Source of the DNA: Acidobacteriaceae bacterium
Lineage (GTDB): Bacteria; Acidobacteriota; Terriglobia; Terriglobales; Acidobacteriaceae
Assembly: GCA_025356095.1 (NCBI GenBank)
Contig: JANXUR010000062.1
Coordinates: 1 to 64,000 of the forward strand
Reading direction: 5' to 3'
DNA length: 64,000 bases
Program-made: the position numbers and the translations under genes
Shown: in pieces, positions 15,572 through 25,005 of the stretch
How the letters are laid out: every line of letters starts with the position of its first letter
Position numbering within the stretch: the stretch's first letter is position 1
The notes under the pieces: model-generated
Database searches by the model: none
Told to the model about the DNA's origin: nothing
The model's input: only the letters and a program-made list of their open reading frames with translations

Positions 15572-16075
15572 TCAGCGCCCTTCGTAAAAGCTCTCGCGGC
15601 TGAATGCAGAAGTTGGTAGTTTTGGTAAATCCTGCGAATTTTCCGCTATTTCGCGCAGCATTTGGTGGACTTGCTCTGGTGACAGTCTTCCGTCTGGGGC
15701 GTGTGTTGGGGCGGCGGGGCTGGGCGGGTTGTCGGTATTGGGTACGCCAGTGGATAGGTTGGTGATGGAGCTAGCGTTGTGCCAGTCGGGGCTGTTGTCG
15801 CTCTGCACGCCGAAGTTGGAGGCACCGACCATTTCCAGATAGTTGGTGAGGCTGGGGTGGCCAATGGCAAAGTAGTTGGTGGCCAGATTGGCCGAAGTGG
15901 CTTCCGCATTGATGAACGGAGCGTTGGGGTTGTTGATGATCTGGCCGTAGCCATGGTTTTCCATCACGATGGCGAAGACGTGGTCGAGCGTATTCACGGC
16001 AGCGGGGGCGTTGTCCGCGGCCATCGCAAACGAGCTCAGCGCAGCCACTAGGGTAGTAAGGATGAATTTCTTCAC
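15572..16075 (-). pseudogene. N-terminal fragment of a secreted phosphoesterase (acid phosphatase-like)
   Basis: 167 codons starting with GTG. A Sec signal peptide (MKKFILTTLVAALSSFAMA) is followed by HVFAIVMENHGYGQIINN and NYFAIGHPSLTNYLEMVG. These are the opening motifs of the PF04185 phosphoesterase family, whose members are usually at least 270 residues. Homologous-looking sequence stops at about residue 130. The last 35 residues (RLSPEQVHQMLREIAENSQ) look unrelated, and the metal-binding C-terminal half is absent. This is a truncated gene or a deletion junction rather than a complete enzyme. Confidence 0.7.
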
Positions 16076-16211
16076 GGGGTACTTCTCGTGTAGAGCAGGA
16101 TGTCGAGGTGCCTTGTCGGGCTGGGCAATTCTCGAGGCATTCCAAGGCTAGGCACGACTTGTTCATGCAGGGTTAAGGAGCCCTGAATGCTGTGTGAATT
16201 GCGGGCAGCCG

Positions 16212-16248
16212 GATTGTCCGAAGCGATTGTCCGAAGCGATTGCTAAAA
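16212..16248. repeat. 13-bp tandem repeat, 2.5 copies
   Basis: GATTGTCCGAAGC occurs at 16212-16224 and 16225-16237, with a partial third unit. Confidence 0.75.
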
Positions 16249-16276
16249 GATTCCGCAGCAGTCAGCCACCAACAAA

Positions 16277-16309
16277 CACGGCCTACCCGGTAGAGCGGGG
16301 TAGGCCGTG
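16277..16309 (-). terminator. Long perfect hairpin, terminator-like on the minus strand
   Basis: CACGGCCTACCC (16277-16288) pairs over 12 bp with 16298-16309. On the minus strand it is followed by TTTGTTGG, so it could terminate the 16332-16637 fragment; the T run is weak. Confidence 0.5.
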
Positions 16310-16331
16310 TGAGGCAGTGCGTTGGTTCGGT

Positions 16332-16637
16332 CTAGCGGCTTCCGGCAGGCTTGTCGTCTGCGTCGCTGTCTGCGTCGCCGCCCGAGGCACCATTGCGAAT
16401 CGTGGGATAGGGCGACTTGCTGCCGTTCAGGCCTTCCCACAGAATCCGATTGAATTGATTGGTGTCCAGTTTGTCTTTTACGCTGAAGTTGAACTCGCGG
16501 GATTGCTTTGCCCACCAGGCCTGTTGAATTCTTGGAGAAGAGCGCAGAATGCGTTTCGCGGGCGCGGCTATCATCCGGTTCGCCTCTGGCAACGTCAAAT
16601 AGTTAGCTGAACGCGGATATGATGGTGAGGTTGGCAA
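16332..16637 (-). pseudogene. C-terminal fragment of an alkaline-phosphatase/phosphoesterase-like protein
   Basis: 101 codons. Residues 35-85 contain AWWAKQSREFNFSVKDKLD and FNRILWEGLNGSKSPYPTIRNG. These match the C-terminal end of large YncE/alkaline-phosphatase-type proteins (pattern FNxILWxxxKGxxxPYP). The first 30 residues do not fit, and no upstream part of such a gene exists in either direction. It is therefore read as the surviving 3' end of a deleted gene. The Asp/Gly-rich tail (GGDADSDADDKPAGSR) is low complexity. Confidence 0.6.
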
Positions 16638-16694
16638 GTCTCGGCCACTTTATGCTTTGGAGGGTAGGCGACGCAGTCGGTCGCATCGCTATCC

Positions 16695-16799
16695 GTCAGA
16701 GCGTTGTCCGTTAGAGCGTTGTCCGTTAGAGCGTTGTCTGTTAGAGCGTTGCCTGTTAGAGCGTTGTCTGTTAGAGCGTTGTCTGTCAGAGCGTTGTCT
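16695..16799. repeat. 15-bp tandem repeat, 7 copies, upstream of the RND operon
   Basis: GTYAGAGCGTTGYCY repeats seven times in exact register. Degenerate units flank it on both sides (16680-16694 and from 16800). The array ends 45 bp before the mdtA-like start. Because 15 is a multiple of 3, it leaves an open frame (SVRAL repeated) that falsely extends the gene upstream. Confidence 0.95.
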
Positions 16800-16844
16800 G
16801 TTCGAATCGCTGTTTGTTCAATTAAAGGAAGGATTCACCGCATC

Positions 16845-18122
16845 ATGGATCTCACTCCCAGAGCCGCCTTCACCAGCTCGCGGCTCATTCACACCCTCAT
16901 TTTCGCCCTCCTCCTAGTGCTGCTTCTGGCAGGCTGCAAAAAGGCTGATACTGCGGCCACGGCGCGTTTGGCAGGGCCGCAGGCGGTGCCCGTAGCGGTG
17001 GCCACCGCGCAACGCATGGATTTGGCCGTTTACCTCTCTGGGCTGGGTACGGTGACTCCGTCAAACTCGGTAGCCATCCGGAGCCGGGTGGATGGCCAAC
17101 TGACGGAAATCGGCTTCCAAGAAGGGCAAGAGGTAAAAAAGGGGCAGTTGCTGGCGGTGATTGATTCGCGTCCGTTTGAAGTTCAGTTGGCGCAGGCTCA
17201 GGCCATGCTTTTCAGCCATCAGGCCCAGTTGCGCGACGCCAAGCTGAACTTGAAGCGTTTTACCGACTTGTTCAAGGATTCAGGTGCGGTGTCGCAGCAG
17301 CAGGTGGATACCCAGACCGCGCTGTCGAATCAGATCGAGGGTACCCTGCGCAACGATCAGGCGCTGATTGATAGCGCCAAGCTGCAAATCACTTATTGCC
17401 ACATCACGGCTCCTATCGCTGGGCGAATCGGCCTGCGCATGGTAGACGTGGGCAATATTGTTCATGCAAATGATGCGAACCCGCTCCTTATCATCACCCA
17501 ACTACAGCCGATTGCTGTGCTGTTTTCGTTGCCGGAGGATCAATTGCCGACGGTCGCCAAGCACATGAAGTCGGCAACGCTGAGTGTGGAAGCGTACAGC
17601 CGAGACGACCAGACCAAGCTAGCCACCGGCCAATTGGGCACGATAGACAACCAGATTGACCAAACCACTGGCACCGGGCGGCTGAAAGCCCTGTTCAACA
17701 ATCAAGACAATGCGCTGTGGCCCAGCCAGTTTGTTAATGCGAGGTTGCTGTTGGAGACGCGGAAGAATGCGATTGTAGTGCCATCGGCGGCAGTGCAACG
17801 GGGTCCGCAGGGCACTTTCGCCTATGTGGTGAAAGCGGATAAGACAGTGGAAGCGCGGGCGGTGACGATTGACTTCCAGCAAGGCAACCAGACAGCGCTG
17901 AGCCAGGGCTTGACCGAAGGCGAGAGCGTGGTGACCGATGGCCAAGACAAGCTGCGTGCAGGGGCACTGGTGGAACCAGCCTCCGTTGGGGGACGGCGAG
18001 GCGGGAACGACGCCCGGCCAGCCGTCGCGGCACCGGCTAGCAGCGCTGCTCCACAAGGTGCACTTGCCCCTCCCCGTACACCCGCCGAACAACCCGCAGG
18101 GCGTCACAGGAAGGCTCAATGA
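16845..18122 (+). CDS. mdtA: RND efflux periplasmic adaptor (MdtA-like, lipoprotein)
   Basis: Membrane-fusion protein linking the RND pumps to an outer-membrane channel. 425 residues from the ATG at 16845, with AAAGGAAGGA upstream. The N-terminus carries a lipoprotein signal ([12 protein letters not shown]), so Cys is acylated. It has the biotinyl-lipoyl-like region ([28 protein letters not shown]), a coiled-coil hairpin (about 110-170), the closing [17 protein letters not shown] motif and a beta-barrel domain. The C-terminus is Pro/Ala-rich. Its stop overlaps the next start (ATGA), so translation is coupled. No outer-membrane channel gene is in the window. Confidence 0.92.
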   Translation: MDLTPRAAFTSSRLIHTLIFALLLVLLLAGCKKADTAATARLAGPQAVPVAVATAQRMDLAVYLSGLGTVTPSNSVAIRSRVDGQLTEIGFQEGQEVKKGQLLAVIDSRPFEVQLAQAQAMLFSHQAQLRDAKLNLKRFTDLFKDSGAVSQQQVDTQTALSNQIEGTLRNDQALIDSAKLQITYCHITAPIAGRIGLRMVDVGNIVHANDANPLLIITQLQPIAVLFSLPEDQLPTVAKHMKSATLSVEAYSRDDQTKLATGQLGTIDNQIDQTTGTGRLKALFNNQDNALWPSQFVNARLLLETRKNAIVVPSAAVQRGPQGTFAYVVKADKTVEARAVTIDFQQGNQTALSQGLTEGESVVTDGQDKLRAGALVEPASVGGRRGGNDARPAVAAPASSAAPQGALAPPRTPAEQPAGRHRKAQ

Positions 18123-21100
18123 ATCCGTCGCGCATCTTTATTGAGCGACCGGTCGCGACATCGCTGCTGATGATTGCCATCATGCTGGTGGGCATGGTGG
18201 CGTACAAGCAATTGCCCGTCTCGGCCTTGCCTGAAGTGGATTATCCGACGATTCAGGTGGTCACCTTTTACCCTGGGGCTTCGCCGGACGTAATGGCGTC
18301 CTCTGTGACTGCTCCGATGGAGCGGCAGTTTGGTCAGGTTCCCGGACTGAGTCAGATGACCTCCACCAGTTCTTTGGGCAGCTCGATCATCACGTTACAG
18401 TTTGGGCTGGACCAGAATATTGATGTAGCCGAGCAGCAGGTGCAGGCGGCGATTAACGCGTCGGGAACCTACCTGCCTCGCGACTTGCCGAACCCGCCGA
18501 TCTACAGCAAGGTCAACCCTGCGGATTCGCCGATTCTTACGCTCGCGTTGACTTCGGAGTCTCTGGGACTCTCAAAGATTGAAGACTTGGCGGATACTGC
18601 GCTGGCGCAGAAGATTTCGCAGTTGCCGGGGGTTGGTCTGGTATCCATCAGCGGCGGGCAGAAGCCAGCGGTGCGCATTCAGGCCAATCCCACTGCACTG
18701 GCTTCTTACGGATTGAGTCTTGAGGATGTGCGTGCGGCCCTTGGCCTGGCGAATGTTGACCAAGCCAAAGGTGTGATTGATGGGCCGAGACAGTCCTTCA
18801 CGATCGGGGCCAACGACCAACTCAATTCCAGTGCCAGCTATAGTTCGATTGTGATCGCTTACCGGAGGGGTGCCGCGGTGCGGCTCTCTGACGTTGCCAA
18901 TGTAATTGATGGCACGGAGAACAATCGGCAAGCCGCCTGGATGAACCTGACACCCGCGGTGATTGTGAACGTGCAGCGCCAGCCGGGCGCGAACATTATC
19001 GCGGTGGCGGATAGCGTTAAAAAGTTATTGCCGCAACTGCAATTCTCGCTACCCTCGTCTGTGAAAGTGCAGATTTTAAGCGATCGCACCGAGACGATTC
19101 GCGCATCGGTGAAAGACGTACAGTTTGAACTGATGCTCACAGTTGGACTGGTGGTGATGGTGATGTTCCTGTTCCTGCGGAGCATTGCCGCCACTATCAT
19201 TCCCAGCGTGGCGGTACCGCTGTCACTGGTTGGCACCTTTGGCGTGATGTACGTGCTCGGGTATAGCTTGAATAATCTCTCACTCATGGCTCTGACGATC
19301 TCCACGGGATTTGTGGTGGACGATGCCATTGTGATGATCGAGAACATTGATCGTTTTCTGGAAGAGGGCGACTCGCCGCTGGAAGCAGCACTCAAGGGCT
19401 CCAAGCAAATTGGCTTCACCATTGTTTCGTTGACCGTCTCGCTGATCGCTGTACTCATCCCGCTGCTATTTATGGGCGACATTGTGGGCCGCTTGTTCCG
19501 CGAATTTGCGGTAACGCTTGCGGTAACCATTCTGGTCTCGGCGTTCGTTTCGCTCACGCTGACGCCGATGATGTGCGCCAAGCTGCTGAAGACACCGAAG
19601 AAGAAAAAGGTGGCCCATTCGGTGGAAATGTACAGCGGATTTTACGGGCGGATTGTGCAGCTCTACGGAAAGTGTTTGCGCGTGGTGCTGCGGCATCGCA
19701 CCGTAACCTTGGTAGTGACTGTCGCCACGCTAGTCCTCACTTTCGCGCTCTACATTTATGTTCCTAAGGGCTTCTTCCCGGTGCAGGATACGGGCGCAAT
19801 TCTGGGCATTTCCGAAGCGCCGGCTTCAGTCTCTTTCACGGCCATGGCGGAGAGGCAACAGGCGCTGGCGCAGGTGATTTTGCAAGACTCTGCCGTGGTC
19901 AGCCTCTCGTCGTTTATTGGAGTAGACGGCACCAATGTAACGCCGAATAGCGGGCGCATCCAGATCAACTTGAAGCCTCGAGAGCAACGCAGCGAAACGG
20001 CATCGGATGTGATTCGGCGCTTGCAGACGCAGCTCGCCAAGGTCGAGGGCATCACCCTCTACTTGCAGCCGGTGCAGGATTTGACCGTGGAAGACCGCGT
20101 CAGCCGGACGCAGTATCAATACTCACTCGAAGATGCCAGCGCCGATGAGCTCAGCATCTGGGTGCCGAAGCTGGTGGAGAAGCTCAAGGCGCTTCCGCAA
20201 CTGCGCGATGTGGCCAGTGACCAGCAGAACGGCGGACTGCGCGCCGATGTGGTGATCAATCGTGACACGGCATCGCAACTGGGCATTCTGCCGCAGGCCA
20301 TTGACGACACGCTTTACGACGCTTTTGGCCAGCGTCAGGTTTCTACCATCTTCACGCAACTGAATCAGTACCACGTAGTGCTGGAGGTTGACCCCAGCTT
20401 CCAGCAGAGTCCGGATGCGTTGAAGGACATCTATGTGCGCTCCAGCACGGGGACGCAAGTTCCGCTGGAGTCGTTCGCCCAGATTGAGCAACATCACACG
20501 CCCCTTACGATTAACCATCAGGGGCAATTCCCGGTGGTAACCCTTTCCTTCAACCTTGCCCCCGGAGTATCCCTCGGCGACGCCACGAAAGTGATTGAGC
20601 AAGCCGAGCGCGAAATCACATTGCCTGCCAGCATTCACGCCAGCTTTCAGGGAACGGCAGCCGCCTTCCGCAACTCGCTCTCGTCAGAGCCGCTGCTGAT
20701 TCTTGCCGCGATCATCACCGTCTATATTGTGTTGGGTGTTTTGTATGAAAGCTACATCCATCCCATCACAATTCTTTCCACCTTGCCGTCTGCGGGCATT
20801 GGAGCGATTCTGGCCTTGATGCTAACCGGCAACGACCTGAGCATCGTCGGGCTTATAGGCATTATTCTGCTGATAGGTATTGTGAAGAAAAACGCCATCA
20901 TGATGATTGACTTTGCCATTGAAGCCGAGCGGGTGGAAAAGAAGTCGCCGGAAGAAGCAATCTATCAGGCATGCCTGCTGCGACTGCGCCCCATCCTGAT
21001 GACGACCATGGCAGCGCTGTTGGGCGGCCTGCCACTGGCGCTGGGTACCGGCACCGGTTCGGAATTGCGGCATCCGCTCGGAATAACGATTGTTGGCGGA

Positions 21101-21226
21101 TTGCTGCTCAGTCAGTTGCTGACGCTGTTCACTACGCCGGTCGTCTATTTGGCGTTCGACAGCGTTGCCCGACGGTTCTCCCGCTATTCCGTCGGAAACG
21201 AAATTGGCGACGCGGTGGCGGAGTAG
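18119..21226 (+). CDS. mdtB: RND multidrug efflux permease, MdtB-like
   Basis: 1035 residues, inner-membrane proton/drug antiporter with twelve expected membrane segments and two large periplasmic loops. The opening ([16 protein letters not shown] and [18 protein letters not shown]) and [20 protein letters not shown] closely follow E. coli MdtB. The proton-relay pair is Asp401-Asp402 in [14 protein letters not shown] of TM4, and [14 protein letters not shown] lies in TM10. It is the middle gene of an mdtABC-like operon, 3 bp before mdtC. In E. coli MdtB and MdtC form a mixed trimer exporting bile salts and novobiocin; substrates here are unknown. Confidence 0.93.
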   Translation: MNPSRIFIERPVATSLLMIAIMLVGMVAYKQLPVSALPEVDYPTIQVVTFYPGASPDVMASSVTAPMERQFGQVPGLSQMTSTSSLGSSIITLQFGLDQNIDVAEQQVQAAINASGTYLPRDLPNPPIYSKVNPADSPILTLALTSESLGLSKIEDLADTALAQKISQLPGVGLVSISGGQKPAVRIQANPTALASYGLSLEDVRAALGLANVDQAKGVIDGPRQSFTIGANDQLNSSASYSSIVIAYRRGAAVRLSDVANVIDGTENNRQAAWMNLTPAVIVNVQRQPGANIIAVADSVKKLLPQLQFSLPSSVKVQILSDRTETIRASVKDVQFELMLTVGLVVMVMFLFLRSIAATIIPSVAVPLSLVGTFGVMYVLGYSLNNLSLMALTISTGFVVDDAIVMIENIDRFLEEGDSPLEAALKGSKQIGFTIVSLTVSLIAVLIPLLFMGDIVGRLFREFAVTLAVTILVSAFVSLTLTPMMCAKLLKTPKKKKVAHSVEMYSGFYGRIVQLYGKCLRVVLRHRTVTLVVTVATLVLTFALYIYVPKGFFPVQDTGAILGISEAPASVSFTAMAERQQALAQVILQDSAVVSLSSFIGVDGTNVTPNSGRIQINLKPREQRSETASDVIRRLQTQLAKVEGITLYLQPVQDLTVEDRVSRTQYQYSLEDASADELSIWVPKLVEKLKALPQLRDVASDQQNGGLRADVVINRDTASQLGILPQAIDDTLYDAFGQRQVSTIFTQLNQYHVVLEVDPSFQQSPDALKDIYVRSSTGTQVPLESFAQIEQHHTPLTINHQGQFPVVTLSFNLAPGVSLGDATKVIEQAEREITLPASIHASFQGTAAAFRNSLSSEPLLILAAIITVYIVLGVLYESYIHPITILSTLPSAGIGAILALMLTGNDLSIVGLIGIILLIGIVKKNAIMMIDFAIEAERVEKKSPEEAIYQACLLRLRPILMTTMAALLGGLPLALGTGTGSELRHPLGITIVGGLLLSQLLTLFTTPVVYLAFDSVARRFSRYSVGNEIGDAVAE

Positions 21227-21229
21227 CTG

Positions 21230-24200
21230 ATGAACATTTCCGCTCCCTTCATCAAACGACCGGTAGGAACCTGGCTGCTCACGCTGGCATTGCTGTTGGC
21301 AGGTGGCATCGCGTTCCGCTATCTGCCAGTTTCACCACTGCCGCAGGTGGAGTTCCCCGTTATACAGGTGCAGGCGGGCCTGCCGGGTGGCAGTCCGGAG
21401 ACGATGGCTTCTGCGGTCGCCACCCCTCTGGAACGTGAGTTTGGACGGATTGCCGGTATTACCCAGATGACTTCTTCCAGCCAACTGGGTTCGACGAACG
21501 TGACGCTGCAGTTTGACCTGAATCGCAATATTGACGCAGCGGCCCGCGACGTACAAGCGGCGATCAACGCGGCACGCGGGCACCTGCCTACCAACCTGCC
21601 CAACAACCCCACCTACCGTAAGGTAAACCCCGCCGATGCACCGGTCATTATTTTGGCACTGACCTCTGACACCATTTCTCTGCCCAATATTTATGACGTG
21701 GCCGACACGGTTCTGGGCCAAAAGTTGGCACAGGTGCAAGGTGTGGGGCAGGTGTTTGTGGGCGGAGGTGCGCGGCCAGCAGTGCGGGCTGAGCTGAATC
21801 CCACGCTGCTGAACCAGTTGGGGGTGGGCCTCGATAGTGTGCGCATCGCGTTGGGCAATGCCAACGCTAACCGCCCTAAAGGACAAATTTCTGGTGCGAC
21901 AAACTCTTGGGCGATTCAAGCCAATGACCAGATCTACAAAGCCGATGACTATCGCAAGGTGATCGTGGGGTCAAGCCCTAAAGGAGTGGTGCGGCTTGGC
22001 GATGTGGGCACCGTCACGGATTCAGTGGAGGACGTGCGGAACACGGGTCTGGCAAATGGCAAGCCGGCCGTGCTCATCATTCTTTCGCGGCAACCGGGTG
22101 CCAACATTATTGAGACGGCTGACCGCGTGCTGAGCATATTGCCGCAGATGCGCGCTTCCATTTCGCCCGCGATTGACATCAGCGTAGTGATGGATCGCAC
22201 TACGACCATCCGCGCTTCGGTTGCTGACACCGAACGAACTTTGCTGCTTTCCATTGTGTTGGTTGTGATGGTGGTGTTTGTGTTTCTGCGCAGCCCGCGC
22301 GCTACGCTGATCCCCAGCATCTCGGTGCCGCTTTCGCTGATTGGCACCTTCGCGGTGATGTACCTGCTTGGCTACAGCGTCGACAACCTCTCGCTGATGG
22401 CGTTGGCGATCTCCACTGGCTTTGTGGTGGACGACGCCATTGTCGTGCTGGAAAATATCACCCGCTATATTGAGCAGGGCATGGACCCGGTGCAAGCCGC
22501 GTACCGTGGTGCCAAGGAGATCAGTTTTACAGTTCTATCCATGAGCACCTCGCTGGTTGCGGTGTTCATTCCAATTCTGCTGATGGCGGGAATTGTAGGC
22601 CGTCTTTTTCGCGAATTTGCGGTCACGCTAAGTGTGGCGATTGGAGTTTCGCTTCTGGTTTCGCTGACCACGACTCCCATGCTCTGCGCCAAATTCCTTC
22701 GTCCGCAAGCGGGCCACAAGCACAACAAGCTTTATCTGGTGACGGAACGCGCCTTCCAGGGGCTGTTGAACTTTTATGCGCGCTGCTTGCGGTGGGTACT
22801 GAAGCATCAACCACTGACGCTCGGAGTGACGCTGGCGACTGCGGTTTTGAGCGTTTACTTGTACGTGATTGTGCCCAAGGGATTCTTTCCGCAGCAAGAC
22901 ACTGGGCGAATTGGGGGTTCGGTCCAAGCGGCTCAGGACATTTCTTTTCTCGCATTGCGCGCCAAGATGGAGCAGTTTGTTGACATCGTGGGCAAGGATC
23001 CTGCGGTGCAAACTGTCGTGGGATTTGCGGGCGGCGGCACCCAGAACACCGGACGTATGTTCCTGACGCTCAAGCCACTGGCGGAGCGGAAAATAAGCTC
23101 GGATCAAGTGATTGGGCGGCTGCGCGGAAAGCTGGCAGTGGTGCCGGGCGCGACGCTGTTTTTGCAGTCGGCGCAAGACCTGCAAATCGGTGGTCGCCAG
23201 AGCAATTCGCAATTCCAATTCACTCTGCAGGCCGACGACCTGAAAGACTTGAACTACTGGTCGCCTCTGGTGTTGCAGAGGTTGCGCAGTCTGACACAGT
23301 TGAAGGACGTTAATACTGACCAGCAGAATCGCGGCCTGCAAAGCTATGTAGAAATTGACCGCCCCACCGCCGCGCGGCTTGGCGTGACACCCAAAGCGAT
23401 TGACGATGCACTCTACGACGCGTTTGGGCAGCGGCAGGTCTCTACCATGTACCGCCAGCTCAACCAATATCACGTGGTGATGGAGGTGGCGTCGGAACAG
23501 CAGCAGAGTGTGGACGCATTGACCAATTCCTATGTCCGCTCCTCGAACGGCGGCATGGTGCCGCTGGCAGCGATGGTGCGCTTCGCGCCGTCGAATACTC
23601 CGTTGGCGGTAAACCATCAGGGGCAAGTGCCGGCGGTGACGCTTTCATTCAATCTGGCACCCGACGTCGCCTTGGGCGACGCCACCAAGCTGGTGACCGA
23701 TGCGATGCGTGCCATCAGCGTGCCAGCCAGTGTACGGGCCAGCTTCCAGGGTACCGCCGCAGCGTTTCAGGATTCTTCTTCTACGCAGGGGCTGCTGATT
23801 CTCGCGGCGTTGCTCACCGTTTATATTGTGCTGGGCATTTTGTACGAAAGCTTAATTCACCCCATCACTATTCTTTCTACGTTGCCTTCAGCAGGCGTCG
23901 GTGCGCTGCTGGCGATTTTGCTGACCAAGGGCGACCTGAACGTGATTGCGCTCATAGGAATCTTGCTGCTGATTGGCATCGTGAAGAAGAATGCCATCAT
24001 GATGATTGACTTCGCCTTGCACGTGGAACGGACCGAGGGCAAGAATTCCACGGAAGCCATTTACGACGCTTGCGTGATGCGCTTTCGGCCCATTATGATG
24101 ACGACGGCGGCGGCGCTGCTGGGCGGCTTGCCGCTTGCGCTGGGGACGGGCGTAGGTTCAGAGTTGCGGCGACCGCTCGGCACAACCATCGTCGGTGGCT

Positions 24201-24331
24201 TGATTCTGAGCCAGTTGCTCACGCTGTTTACTACTCCTGTGGTTTACGTTTACCTCGACCGCCTAAGCCTGTGGGGGCGGAGTTGGCGCCGCAAAGCGGT
24301 CCCGACCGCCAGTACCAGCGCCACCACCTGA
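21230..24331 (+). CDS. mdtC: RND multidrug efflux permease, MdtC-like
   Basis: 1033 residues, paralogue of the preceding permease. The signature VSPLPQVEFPVIQVQ, GGSPETMASAVATPLERE and ARDVQAAINAARGHLP is the MdtC pattern, while the upstream gene has the MdtB pattern. That supports a heteromeric pump. The proton-relay pair Asp401-Asp402 is intact ([13 protein letters not shown]). GGAG lies six bases before the ATG. The C-terminus ends in a short Ser/Thr/Ala tail. Confidence 0.93.
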   Translation: MNISAPFIKRPVGTWLLTLALLLAGGIAFRYLPVSPLPQVEFPVIQVQAGLPGGSPETMASAVATPLEREFGRIAGITQMTSSSQLGSTNVTLQFDLNRNIDAAARDVQAAINAARGHLPTNLPNNPTYRKVNPADAPVIILALTSDTISLPNIYDVADTVLGQKLAQVQGVGQVFVGGGARPAVRAELNPTLLNQLGVGLDSVRIALGNANANRPKGQISGATNSWAIQANDQIYKADDYRKVIVGSSPKGVVRLGDVGTVTDSVEDVRNTGLANGKPAVLIILSRQPGANIIETADRVLSILPQMRASISPAIDISVVMDRTTTIRASVADTERTLLLSIVLVVMVVFVFLRSPRATLIPSISVPLSLIGTFAVMYLLGYSVDNLSLMALAISTGFVVDDAIVVLENITRYIEQGMDPVQAAYRGAKEISFTVLSMSTSLVAVFIPILLMAGIVGRLFREFAVTLSVAIGVSLLVSLTTTPMLCAKFLRPQAGHKHNKLYLVTERAFQGLLNFYARCLRWVLKHQPLTLGVTLATAVLSVYLYVIVPKGFFPQQDTGRIGGSVQAAQDISFLALRAKMEQFVDIVGKDPAVQTVVGFAGGGTQNTGRMFLTLKPLAERKISSDQVIGRLRGKLAVVPGATLFLQSAQDLQIGGRQSNSQFQFTLQADDLKDLNYWSPLVLQRLRSLTQLKDVNTDQQNRGLQSYVEIDRPTAARLGVTPKAIDDALYDAFGQRQVSTMYRQLNQYHVVMEVASEQQQSVDALTNSYVRSSNGGMVPLAAMVRFAPSNTPLAVNHQGQVPAVTLSFNLAPDVALGDATKLVTDAMRAISVPASVRASFQGTAAAFQDSSSTQGLLILAALLTVYIVLGILYESLIHPITILSTLPSAGVGALLAILLTKGDLNVIALIGILLLIGIVKKNAIMMIDFALHVERTEGKNSTEAIYDACVMRFRPIMMTTAAALLGGLPLALGTGVGSELRRPLGTTIVGGLILSQLLTLFTTPVVYVYLDRLSLWGRSWRRKAVPTASTSATT

Positions 24332-24393
24332 TCGACCCGCAACCGTTGGCTGCCTGATTGAGCCGCGACCCTTGGCCGCGTGATTCAACCGCT

Positions 24394-24429
24394 GGTGGCC
24401 CATTCAAGCCCGCTTTTGGCTTGAGTGGG
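24394..24429. repeat. REP palindrome (copy 2)
   Basis: Matches the reverse complement of 216-254 over 36 bases with two differences, both in the loop. It lies 60 bp after the RND operon stop. Linked here to the RAYT gene at the left edge of the window. Confidence 0.88.
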
Positions 24430-24532
24430 ATGCAGAATGCTGAATGCAGATGTAGGGTACGCACATCGCACCGATGGAAAGCCAAGGGAGGGGCGCCCAC
24501 AATCCCGGACTCGGAATTCGCCATCTTAAATA

Positions 24533-24561
24533 TACCCTACTATAGTAATTATGTGGCTATA
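24533..24561. repeat. 29-bp AT-rich dispersed element (copy 2)
   Basis: Identical over 29 bp and in the same orientation as 13284-13312. It lies between the REP and the nearly G-free block, upstream of BNR gene 2. Confidence 0.88.
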
Positions 24562-24595
24562 GTATTTATTCTGGCCACGCCATATTTCTTCTTCA

Positions 24596-24912
24596 TGCCG
24601 CACACCCACACGCCTCACACCCACATGCCGCACACGCCTCACACACTCACACCTCACACCTCAGACACTCACCCCTCACGCGCCTTACACCCTCACGCCG
24701 CACACCCACACCGCGCTCACACACTCACACCTCACACCTCAGACACTCACCCTCACTTTCCTCACCCCTCTCTTTCCTCACACCCACACCCGCTCACTCT
24801 CACTTTCCTCACCCTTCACTTTCCTCACACCCACACCCGCACACTCTCACTCTCCTCACCCTCACTTTTCCCGCTACCCCTCACTTTCCCGCTACCCCTC
24901 ACCCCTTCCGCC
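24596..24912. repeat. Nearly G-free C/A/T block of nested tandem repeats
   Basis: About 320 bp built from CACAC, CTCAC and TTCCTCAC units. A 36-bp segment recurs perfectly (24638-24673 and 24716-24751). Shorter duplications follow, for example TTCCTCACACCCACACCCG and TCCCGCTACCCCTCAC. G is almost absent from the plus strand. The apparent His/Pro/Thr ORF over it is a by-product of the composition. The rest of the 24332-25005 gap holds the REP and the AT-rich element; no gene is seen. Confidence 0.93.
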
Positions 24913-25005
24913 GCTACTTGAGGTTAAAATACACAGTCACAGAATTTTCCAGTCAAACTATCTTCTTTTGCTGGCTGGATTTTTCCCATCTCCGCGAGGT
25001 GCATC

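Noticed and set aside
16704-16844. N-terminal extension of the adaptor with repeated SVRAL
   Set aside because: It is encoded by the 15-bp array. The lipoprotein signal and Shine-Dalgarno place the start at 16845.
24358-24921. 187-codon His/Pro/Thr-rich ORF
   Set aside because: It translates the nearly G-free repeat block, where stop codons on the plus strand are rare by composition. No start signal or domain.
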